Below are positions 27,138 through 37,988 of a stretch of DNA of 64,000 nucleotides, piece after piece. Numbering within the stretch: position 1 is the first letter of the stretch; each line of letters opens with the position of its first letter. The notes beneath the pieces are model-generated. The model was given only the letters and a program-made list of their open reading frames with translations. It was not told where the DNA came from and searched no databases. The DNA comes from Palaemon carinicauda (Eukaryota; Arthropoda; Malacostraca; Decapoda; Palaemonidae), in NCBI RefSeq assembly GCF_036898095.1, contig NC_090745.1, forward strand, positions 78,594,630 through 78,658,629. Direction: 5' to 3'. A program made the translations under genes and the position numbers.

Positions 27138-27406
27138 TTAATAAAATAACATCAGAAATGAATTCCCCATGCCAAAAAACCCTATAACACATATTTTGTA
27201 CAGCACTAAGACAAACCATGAAAAAGTTAATTTTTTGAACTGGCGACGGTACCCATTTTGAATTCAGGGCTCTCAAAAGTTATGCCCACACTTTTGACAG
27301 GGGTATTGGGGGGCTAAATTTCTTTTTTATCCCTCCAAAAAGTCAAATCCAATGAGGAAAGTACCTCCGCTCTCAATGGTCACGGAACTTATGAAAATGA
27401 CCCAAC
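27138..27406 (-). repeat. Right TIR of the FEN-like element
   Basis: Inverted copy of 22406-22675, ending CCCAAC with TA just outside. About 410 bp beyond it show no recognisable content. Confidence 0.9.
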
Positions 27407-27818
27407 TATCATGTGTGATTGCGGGAAATGAAGAGAGGCCGATGAAAATCTTAGCTCTTTAATGATACAGAAGGGCATTATCGGATTATTTTGGGTAGAA
27501 GAGAAAAATTCATGAAAAATGATAAAGCAACACAGCAGAGAATAGCAAAATAATTACACTGTGACAAAGCAAAGAAAGGCTATTAAGGGAATGGGGGAAG
27601 AAGTGAGAACCCCAGAATTCAAGGGTAATTTTCATGAATAATGCTTTTCAAGATGTGGTCAGGTGATGTTGGTTTTACGCAATAATTGTGAAAATACGAG
27701 AAAATTAGGGAGTCTATAATGTGCGATGTACTAAACTGTCAGACGCAGCCCCAAAAAATAAATGAAACTAACGAAATTTATTGCAATCAAACCGGACCTT
27801 GCTACTAAGATTATAAAT

Positions 27819-27820
<2 letters not shown>

Positions 27821-27882
<62 letters not shown>

Positions 27883-27892
27883 TATATATATT

Positions 27893-27923
<31 letters not shown>

Positions 27924-27960
27924 ATATCTATACATATATGTATATATATATATAATATAT

Positions 27961-28029
<69 letters not shown>
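27821..28029. repeat. Compound (CA)n(TA)n(GA)n microsatellite
   Basis: CA, then interrupted TA, then about 65 bp of GA, in sequence. Confidence 0.95.
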
Positions 28030-28032
<3 letters not shown>

Positions 28033-28157
28033 AATGCTAGGACAGATTATACAAAGACTTCCAATGTAAAATATTTAGATATATGATATACATATCATAA
28101 AAAATTACATTCTACACTTGCTATATTTTGTTGTAATTTTAGTGATGGATATCATTG

Positions 28158-29146
<989 letters not shown>

Positions 29147-29480
29147 GATTAAAATCAACACAATATCGTACTTAAATAAAAATAAATTTCTATTTCATAC
29201 TGGGATCGAACCTTAGCCCCTTCAAATGAAAGGCCAGGTCGCTACCAATCATGTCACCAGAGGCTCTAAAAGAAATAGGAACCTAAGTGCTAACTTCATT
29301 TTAGGATTTACCTGGTGAGACATCAGTCCCATACTAGCGAGTTTTCCCTGACTTCCCGACCTACCTGGCGACACAATTGATAGCTTTCAATTCGAATTAC
29401 CCCCAATGAGTTAATATAGATGAAAATCAACACAATATCGTGCTCAAATAGAAATAAATGTCTTATCTCATACTAGGGTA
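29147..29480 (-). mobile_element. tRNA-like SINE with partial tandem duplication
   Basis: On the minus strand, 29285 to 29200 reads like a tRNA. TGACATGATTGGTAGCG resembles an A box, CCTTTCATTTGAAGG could form an anticodon arm, and GGTTCGATCCC is a near-consensus B box (plus-strand 29202-29212). The 3' body then runs into the TA tract. A second copy of the body, ATCAACACAATATCGTGCTC, lies at 29421-29480, about 272 bp away in the same orientation. A tRNA gene is unlikely because acceptor stems do not pair. Confidence 0.6.
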
Positions 29481-29699
29481 GTTTTCTTGCTGTGTATTGC
29501 ATGGCAAGCTATCTTCATAATAGGAAGATCATAAGATGTAGCTAGGTTATTTTCTTGAATCACTATAAGTTACAACAAGGCAGTGAACTATTATTCTATT
29601 CTTTTCTGATTGTTTTATACCATGAGTTGTTTCACTCTCTGGCAATAGGAAGTTTACAAATATGGCATCAATGGGATCATCACAGTCATCTTCATCACT

Positions 29700-30330
29700 A
29701 GTGATGTCAGCCTTTGAACATGACTTCCCCTTGCAAGAAACACTTATTACAGAACATTTTGAGCCTGGCTTTCAACAACTGTAGTTTTTAGACTTCCAAG
29801 CGACCTTTGAGGCATTTGTGTGAATCAATGTTGATCAGGTCTGGAAGTGCGGAGTCTTTATTTGTAGTAATTGTTAAAAGTCCTTTTGTAGTCACTATCA
29901 AACCCCATTATGTAGGTGACATGTTATTCCCCAACCACTCTTGCAAATGATGATTCGTATTTGAGGAATTAAGTCGGGCAGCCGCATCTGTTGGAGGCAA
30001 AGAGGCGAAAGAGAATTTGATTTTATTCATTGATTGAGCAAAGCGCCGATATCTTGAATAAAAAATAAATTCACATTCATTAGTCCTGTATAATAGAAGA
30101 ATGAAAGGCTTTCCTACTTCAGCAATCTTTGCAGGTTCAGTAGATGGTTCTTTAAACATGTCAACAAAATCTTGTAGTTCCTCATGTTTTTTCCCTGTCT
30201 GAAAAAGGCAGTAGTAGTATTAGCCCCACTACATGCATATAAGAAATGAATGTTGTCCTTTATGAATGACCCACATTTCATGGATGATGGCATGTAATGT
30301 TTGCTCTTTTGCATTTCCTCTGCCTGGTTT
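29700..30330 (-). pseudogene. Second FEN/PIN-like nuclease C-terminal fragment
   Basis: Read from 30314 downward in two overlapping frames. LYACSGANTTTAFFRQGKN aligns in style with the GxD...GxGK motif of the nuclease at 22703-26981. It is followed by FASLPPTDAAARLNS and WLGN, then past stops by WGLIVTTKGLLTI and a decayed Cys-containing tail near 29740. The order suits the C-terminal end of the same superfamily but a different subfamily, since the sequences do not match closely. The expected Asp is replaced by Asn (GAN), and a frameshift lies near 30140. Only the 3' part is preserved, and no TIRs are visible. Confidence 0.55.
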
Positions 30331-30344
30331 TAAGTGAAGGTGTG

Positions 30345-30470
30345 CCGATAGTATCGGTATCGCTAACGGTAGTATCGGCCTTTTTTTTAATATCGACTGT
30401 CATGACACCAATATTGGTATCGGTATCGGCCTCCAAAATGAGTATCTGTTATCGGTATTGGCCAATCAAA
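30345..30470. repeat. TATCGG-rich degenerate tandem motif
   Basis: The hexamer TATCGG or its complement recurs about eight times with irregular spacing. It may be the remnant of a minisatellite or of a transposon end. Confidence 0.6.
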
Positions 30471-31739
30471 CAATGAGCTTAAATTACCAATACTCCAGTA
30501 CTGGTACTTTGGGTTATTCGAACATCAAAAACTTCCTTGTGTTCAGATTAAATGTGTTTCGAACAATTATGGCATTGCACGGCAGAACAACCAGGCTGAA
30601 GTAGACGGAGCATGGTGATGTGAAAGTAATTTCCTTTTCTTCTTTTTCTTAACTATCACATTTTAGAATATTTCCGTATAATTTTATTCTTCTAATATAT
30701 ACACAAATAACATTTCCGTTGAAGTAGTATAATTTCACATCACGGCTATAATTTATGCAGACAACTGTACTTAAACGTTAACTAAAAGACAAAGTGTGGT
30801 GTGTAGAATTTAACACTATTAGGAAGATATTCACCTAGATTGAGCATTGGAAATGGAAACCTACTATATTTTCTTTTCAGTCAAAGCTGCTATTTTAGCT
30901 CTTCACGCTGAGACTAAATTCTAAAATGCAAATAATTGATTACTTTTCTCTATTTATAAACAGCTCTTTTTTACTAGTTCAGTGATCTGTTTGAACTAGT
31001 ATTATGATATTCAGTAATGGAAAGAAATCATGTAAAGGAAGGCATCAGATTTATGATCAGATTGCCATTGACATGGACATAGCCATACGCATAGGTTAAC
31101 ATGTTTAAAACAAAAGATAATCTTTAAAATAATGTTTTATGGCAAATGGATACCACAAAGAGATTGTCCTGTACTGTTTACTGAATAGTGTGTACTTTTT
31201 TCTGGGAGGCGGATATCAATCAAATACAACAATGGCATTTCTTCCTTATGTAATCAGTGTATCTGTTAAGAATAGCTACGAATATCTCTCACGTTTCCCA
31301 AACAAGTCGATGCATAAGAAATCTTCCATTAATAAGATGAATTGTACCTCAAGAATCCCTGTGTCACTATGAAATGCAAATACTCCATACATCATTGATT
31401 CCTTGGTTTTACACATTTCATCAGCATGCAGTGACATGGGCTATGGGACTAGTTCATACTCAGGTTGAGTTTGAATAGTTTGTGCAAGTTGTTTGTTAAT
31501 TAAATTCATCTAAATAACATCTCTGGCTCAATTGGACATACATCTCATATTTTTACTCCTGTCATAGCAGATCCAAAGGGTTTCAACCTTTACATTTGTT
31601 TGAACTTGATTTTTGTAAAGTTGCTGCCAACAATATTAAAGTCATTGAGCAAACGCCAGTATCATATGCAGTATGAGGATTTGTTTCTACATATTCTATT
31701 TCTCCTGTACTGATCGACATAATTCCATTAAAAAAGGAA
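30471..31739. other. AT-rich non-coding stretch
   Basis: No recognisable gene or element. A 77-codon open frame at 31139-31372 is not supported by any family resemblance. Confidence 0.55.
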
Positions 31740-32545
31740 ATGATGGGTGGGATTAAGACCGGTGCCGATATCTAGTAAAGTTCGTGATCAAGGCGTATTT
31801 CCTGACTGCAACTTGTCTCTCAATGCCCAAATGAATAATGTAGCAAAAACTGCTGGTTATCATCTAAGAAATATTGCTTTTATAAAAAAATGTACCCGGA
31901 TGAATGTTCCGTAATGAAACTTGTAATAAACGGTGTGGTTACCAGAATCGACTACTGTAACTCTATCTATTACAACCTACCAAAAGTACCTTTTTAAAAA
32001 ATGACAAAACATAATAAACAGAGGAGTAAGACGAATAAAAGGTATCCCACCTAGAGAAAGGATCACTCCTATACTAACTGATCTACATTGGCTGCCGATT
32101 AAAGCGAGAATTGAATTTAGAATAAATGACCCACCAAGTTATAAGAACCGGTCATCCAAAATGTCTAAGAGAATTGCTACATATTGGGCAACCAACAAAT
32201 CGTCCTGACACAAGAAGAGTTACAGACGGTTTCAAACTATCAGAACCTAAATACATGTCTACTGTAGGCTGTAGAGCCTTTAAATATGCGGCCCCGAGAC
32301 TATACAATAGGTTCCCCCGAGACATCCGAATAATTAAAGATAATAAGGCTTTCAAGAGGAAACTGAAGACCTTTGTGAGTGTTTTGTAAGTGATGATCAA
32401 ACAGTGAGCGAAAAATACGCATTGTGAAATTTTAAATGCTCCCGAATGAGCATCACAAAACAACCGTGGAGGTCCTGTAGAGAGTAGGGTTCCCCTGCTG
32501 TACAGGACCAGATAATCAGGCCTTAAAGATAAGTAATTAAAGTAA
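31740..32545 (+). pseudogene. CR1/L2-like LINE 3' fragment (RT C-terminus)
   Basis: A 5'-truncated plus-strand LINE end. In shifting frames it reads NNVAKTAGYHLRNIAFIKK (31835), then VTRIDYCNSIYYNLPK (31940), IINRGVRRIKGIPPRERITP (32015), LHWLPIKARIEFRI (32085) and, in a clean 87-codon frame 32126-32389, VGCRAFKYAAPRLYNRFP. This is the RT-distal C-terminal region typical of CR1/L2-type elements. A 3' UTR with GGTTCCCCTGCTGTACAGGA follows to about 32545. Frameshifts lie near 31900, 31995 and 32120. No catalytic RT motifs remain. Confidence 0.8.
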
Positions 32546-34354
32546 AGTGCTAAGGTCTGTTCCTTACAATGAGGGCCTTTCTAGTGTCCAAATGCTGCTC
32601 TCATGTACTGTAAGGAACATCATAATATACCTCAATTTTCTCAGCGACCCTCAGAATGATAGGCATTCCAAGAACCTATTTAGTTAGCATCAAATGCGTC
32701 ATTCCTCTTACATATGCAATTACATACTTTTTTGCCCCATTCAACATTTGTCATTGGCCCTGCTGTCAAAATTTTGTCTTTAACATGAAGATGCCTAGAT
32801 TCAAGATCATTTAACTGTTTTTATTACTTTGGTTTTTCAAAAATTCATATGATGCTTCTTTTTTCACAAACAAGAAAATTATGAACAAAATCGAAATATC
32901 GAAATTTCTCTTCAGATGTTTTCTGTCTTGCCTGGAAAGTTGCAGCACTCCTCTCTTTCATATATACCTTCTTACATTTTCATGCACTTTTCACACATTT
33001 AAACCATTCTAATTGCGAAGGTTTTTATTCTTTCCGCTTAATACTATAGTCTTTCAGTGTATTTTACCTTTATATTTAACATTTCAACTCTCAGCCTCAA
33101 AAGCTGTCCATCACAAAAAAGCTGTCCATCACAAAAGAAGCATTTGCCCAATGAAGACATATTCCACATTATGGAATCACTGATAGGTTAACTGTCTCTT
33201 TTCACAGTCCTCAAACAAAAGGAAATTCACAATAGAATCAGGATCTTGAAACCTTTCTTCAATATTGTACGAAAAAAAACCTCTTGATATTTGGGCACTA
33301 GAGGTAAAAAAAAAACACTTTTCCACACCACTGGCACTATAATGGCGTAATGTATCACAAAAAAAGAATAATTTTTATAGAATAATTTTTGTCGATTACT
33401 TCATGTTACGACACGTTCCCCGCTAAAGTGAGTCCCTTGCAAGATATTAAAAAAGAAAAGAAAAGAAAGAAAAAAAAACGGAGTTTCAGCCATTTTCTCA
33501 AGATGGCAGCCAAAATTAATATTCTATAAGTATCCTATTATGATGACAATAAAGCTTACTGCAGCTTCCCTGATTTTTTCCTTATTCAACCTATTTTATC
33601 CTCCTCTATTGAATGGCCTAAAATTGTTGTTAGCATAGAAAGTTAAGTAAAACCATGCCGGTAAGAGACATTTATGGCTATATATGGTTATACCACGCTC
33701 CCCCTTCTTCTGAAACTTTTCAGGGCTCGGCAACTCAGCAACTCTGTATGTAAAAATATTTGATTTCAGCCCAGCAGGTAATATAGATCACCCGGCTCTT
33801 CTCTTGTGAACCTACTTAGAAGCTGTTATAATGGTATATATGAGTATTTATTACTCAGAAGAGCATTCAACTTACGTTCCCCATTATTCCAAACTACCAT
33901 AGGAAGGTATGAAGACAGATCCTACACCACTTGGCTGCTTTAGATCCTTTATCCTGGGCTACTTCTTTCGATTATTCTTCTACTTTTTTTTCATAAAGAC
34001 ATTTTTAACTTCATTCTGAGTCGGATGAACCAGCACAGAAGAATGAAGGTTACTTATTCAGTTACAAGTCACAAAGCAATTCAAATAAAAAAACAAATCA
34101 GCAAACGTTGGAAAAAGAAATTTCTCCACTCATTTTGCTGACGAAAAAGTAGGTCAAGAGAGCGAAAAAAAAATTTATGATCAAACAAAAATGAAAGGCA
34201 AATAAATAAAAAACAATGATGATAAGTCTGCTAGAAAAGGGAAAAAATGGAAATGAACGAAAGCAAAATAGGAGAGCCATCTTTTCTCAAATAATTTTGC
34301 TTGAAAATAATAAACGATGAGTTACATGAATGATACCTTAAAGTATATTGTATA
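32546..34354. other. AT-rich non-coding stretch
   Basis: No gene is recognisable. A perfect 21-bp tandem duplication containing AGCTGTCCATCACAAAA lies at about 33098-33140, and a short A/G-rich tract lies near 33450. Confidence 0.55.
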
Positions 34355-34705
34355 TTTGGGCTCAAGCCATGTCGTCCTGATGGAAGTTCCTAAGGTAGCT
34401 TCAAAAGGATATATTATATACTACAGTGATATTCCCAGAGAATTACCCTTCAGGTCCCAGAATTCTAACTCCTGGAGCGAATATCCTTAAATTTTCTCAA
34501 GGATATCGCGTATATCAGAGGACGCATTCTTGACACGTCACATAACAATCTCTACCCCAAATAGCGTTAACGCTTCGATGGGGAACGTGGCAAAAGAATA
34601 GAAGGGGGCCGTAACAAGGTTACCCCCGTTCCCGTACTACTATTGACAACCACCCCACCTCCATTCCCAGGATGGCGGACATTCCTAATTTTGTAGCGAT
34701 TTCGC
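34355..34705 (+). repeat. Left inverted terminal repeat of the DIRS element
   Basis: It starts TTGGGCTCAAGCCATGTCG and is the reverse complement of 56420-56745. Long identical blocks include the part around CTACAGTGATATTCCCAGAG and the block around GTTACCCCCGTTCCCGTAC. The right copy lacks about 20-30 bp present here near 34450. Confidence 0.9.
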
Positions 34706-35693
34706 TTAGTGGTGTTCCCTGTTGATCTAACTTTTCGATCGATTTTCAAGGATTTATTATGCATTCTCCGACTTCTTTCGCCTTCGGAAAGTTTAGTATT
34801 GGGTCTTAACAATGAATAGTTTTTTAGCTTCCTTTTTAACAGTGAAATTTGAGTAATTTATTGTGTTTAGAGCTAGCCTGTACCGGAGGCGCTATGAGCG
34901 CTGTTGTTCGTTGGGCATGTTATTTAGTTAGCAGAATGACCTCCCAGTTTTTAAATAGCTTCATATATCATTAATTAATTATTTTATTATGTTAGCTATT
35001 TAGGCAATATATTCTTGTAAAGATATTTTTGGGCTCAAGCCATGTCGTGCTGATGGAAGTTCCTTCATTAGTAGCTTCCTAGGTTATATGTGACTACAGT
35101 GATATATCCCAGAGAATTTACCGAAGGTACCCAGAATTCTAACTCCTGGAGCGAATATCCCTTAAAATTCTAAGAAGGGATATCGCGTAAGGACATAATG
35201 GCACACCTCATAGCAATCTGCACCCCAGATAGGGTTTACGTTCGAGGAGGTGTGGCATAAATAAAAGGGGGGCCCTTCAAAGGCCATCCCCGTTCCCTAC
35301 TACTATCGATAGTACAACAGCGCCATCGCTACAATAGTGGCCATTCCTTTATTTGTAGCGATTTCGCTCGGGGGTATTTTCCGGCGATTGAATTTATTTC
35401 GATTGGTTAAAGGATTATTATTATGCTTTCTTCATCTTCTTCCGCCTTCGGAAAGTTGAGTATCGGGTCTTTCCTTTGAATATGTTTTAGCTCTTGTTTC
35501 TCAATAATATTGAGTATTTATTGTGTTTCTAGAGCTAGGTCATTACTGGAGCCGCCATGGGCGCTGTCGTTCTTAGGCATGCGTTATTTAGTTAGCGGAA
35601 CGACTTCCAGTCTTTAAATAGCCTTATTTAATTCTCGTAATTAATTAGCTATTTAGGCATATTCTTGTGAAGATGTGATTATATGCATAATTA
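34355..35693 (+). repeat. Tandem duplication of the DIRS left end (~672-bp period)
   Basis: 34355-35026 and 35027-35693 are two head-to-tail copies of terminal repeat plus leader start, clearly diverged from one another. The first, outer copy is much closer to the right terminal repeat than the second is. The first copy ends ...CTTGTAAAGATATTTT directly before the second TGGGCTCAAG. Confidence 0.87.
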
Positions 35694-37394
35694 TTTCGTT
35701 TTTCCTCTGTCAATCGTATAGTTAGAGTTTCGGTGATTTAGGTAACCGAGAACTCATCTAGCTTAGTTAGCCTAACCTAGACACTGTCTATACGTTCGAC
35801 ATTCCCCGATTACCTTTGTGTTTTGTTTTCATTCCATTGGAGACTGATACCTCCTGTAATGTTATAAAACTTCTCACGTCTCTTCGGAGACTTAAAGGTA
35901 ATCCCTTTCCCTCTGAGTGTAGTCCCAGACTACAACCCTTATGGCCGTGCCTGAATATTATTCAGACATGGCTGACCTGGGGTTTGGTTTCTGTCTATCC
36001 CCTTAACCTTTGGTTGTGGATATACCAGCAGGTTTTGGGATTTGGTCAGAATCTCAGAGTATTTAGTCTTATGTCGTTGACCTTCCGACAGGGTGAGTTG
36101 GTTGTGGGATACCTTTACTCCCCTGCCGACAAGGTTACCGACAATGGAGGTTAGTCCTCCTTAGTCGCTTTGGTTATGGTAGTATACCATTTTCTCCTTG
36201 CGACTAAAGACTTGTCCTGTGCCACAGTTCCTTGGGCTGAAAGTAATTCCCTTTTAGCCCAAGATAACGTGGCACTGAAATCCTGTTTCTCTTTGTGGGA
36301 GGAGGCGCAGTGTCGCCCCCTCCCCTTGACTGTGTCGGCAGTCTCTGGGTTGGAGAATTGAGTCTCTCCTAGCACCCGGATTCTGTCGATACAGAAACAG
36401 AGTTCCTTTTATAGGTGCTAGGACTATCAAGTTTGACAGTTCCTTTCACTATTGTTACAGGACCCTTTTCCCCTTCCCCTCACCCCTTTTTAATGGTTTA
36501 TCCATTGCCTTTAGGCTGACATCCTGCATCCTTTCCTTAACGGCAGAGTGCTGGATGCAGCCAGACTACCTCTCTCATCCTGGCTGACGGCAGGGCATAC
36601 TGCCGCCTGCCGGCCTGGAAGACAACCAAGATGGCTGCCGACAGTCATGGACTGTCGGCAGCTGCCGACATTGCCGGCGGCTACCGACGTTGTCGGAGGC
36701 TGCCAACGTTGCCGGCGGTTGTCGGCATGATAGCCTTTTTGCCGGCCTGGCCGGCAACCAAGATGGCTGCCGACAGTCATGGACTGTCATCAGTTGCCGG
36801 CCTGGACGGCAGTGGCGCCCATGATGGCTGTGAGTGGTTAGTCCCTTCTGTCCCCGAGGTTCTCAGTCCTCCCTTGGACTGTAGCTATAGGTTCTGTTGC
36901 CTGTATGCTGCCGGCAGGGCCGGCAACGCGGCGCGCTGACTGTACCAGTACTGTCGGTGGGTTGCTGGCAACAGTACTGAAGCTATATAGAAGCCTGAAT
37001 GTTACATTCTCCCCTTCTATTAGAACCTCCTTTCGGTAAAAAGGTAGTCTATTAGACTTTTCTTCCTTAATTACTGTATATAGTTACAGTAAACCATAGC
37101 CCTTTTTTCCATACTGTCTCTCTCTCTGTCTCGCTAGGTCTGCAAGGTATGCAGACATATCCTAGCCAGACCGGCAACATGCCGGATTTACTGCTGTATA
37201 GGTTATACAGATAGCCAGTATATCTCAGTATAGAATATACTGAAGATAGAAAACTACTATATTTCTTATACTAGTGGTTTTTTCCAATATATTTTGGATA
37301 TCCAATTTGGGCAATTGCTGAGCCTAATCCTATATTGAATGAATATGATTTCTTCAAAATCCTGATTAGAAATCAGTTTTAGGATTATCCTGCA
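35694..37394 (+). other. DIRS leader, non-coding
   Basis: Between the doubled left end and the first core lies less AT-rich sequence without a convincing gene. A 112-codon open frame at 35816-36154 has no family resemblance. The GC-rich repeat at 36540-36960 lies within it. Confidence 0.55.
36540..36960. repeat. GC-rich GCCGAC/GCCGGC minisatellite island
   Basis: Repeated short motifs such as CTGCCGAC, TTGCCGGC and TGTCGG fill this island. A longer block starting CAACCAAGATGGCTGCCGAC occurs at 36623 and again at 36755, 132 bp apart. The G+C content is far above the surroundings, and many motifs are self-complementary. Confidence 0.85.
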
Positions 37395-37988
37395 ATATTA
37401 AATATTTCAGGCAAGAGTAAGACACTCTTATACTGTAAAGGGTATAGCCCCTTTTTTCTTTGAGTCTCCCTGATCAGGAAACTCTATGATTTAGTATAGT
37501 AGGAAGACTACAGCAAATGACCCGAGTAGGATATTCATTTATATGTCTTTATTTTTCTGTTCCATCTAGTGCTAGATGGACCCTACTGTCATATGCTGCC
37601 TTGTAGGCAGCATAATGATAAGACTGCATTACATAGGTACAGTAGTCGATATGTTGCAATTTACACTTTTGCAATTTAGAAACTACAGTACCATGTTACA
37701 GTAGTATTTCCTAACCTACCTTGGGTATCCTCCAGCGAGTTTTCTGCTGATACCGCTTATATATTGAAGGAATAATTTCTTCAATAGTCTGATTTGAAAT
37801 CAGTCATCCTGACCCCACAGTATTAACAGTTTTGGGATAGTTAATTGATACTTCTCTACCCTCTCAATTTTGTATCTGTGTGCCGGTGAGTGATTACACT
37901 TTTGCGACCCTATGTTTGAGGTCAGAGAAGTGGGATAAAACGTCGGCATAGAATAGTTATCTTGTGAATTACTAAAAATCTAATCAAG

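Larger units (their letters stand above)
22406..27406 (-). mobile_element. 5.0-kb TIR element encoding a transposase-like/FEN-like protein
   Basis: The two ends are inverted repeats of about 270 bp (22406-22675 and 27138-27406), beginning GCTGGGTCA and GTTGGGTCA. Each is bordered on the outside by TA, so a TA target duplication is possible though weak. Between them lies a single minus-strand reading region of about 1,425 codons. Its N-terminus is Cys-rich, its middle resembles RNase H-fold transposases, and its C-terminus carries the motif set of FEN1/PIN nucleases. No other gene is present. I cannot name a described superfamily. The coding region has several stops and at least two frameshifts, so this copy is inactive. 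Confidence 0.78.

Noticed and set aside
29200..29285. A functional tRNA gene
   Set aside because: The promoter-like boxes are present but acceptor stems do not pair and the sequence continues into a repeat body; a SINE is more likely.
32550..32630. Inverted pair around GTTCCTTACA / TGTAAGGAAC as a small transposon
   Set aside because: Arms are only about 10 bp with no target duplication or further symmetry.
34567..34812. 81-codon minus-strand open frame inside the left terminal repeat
   Set aside because: The frame lies across a terminal repeat and its right-end copy has indels that break it.
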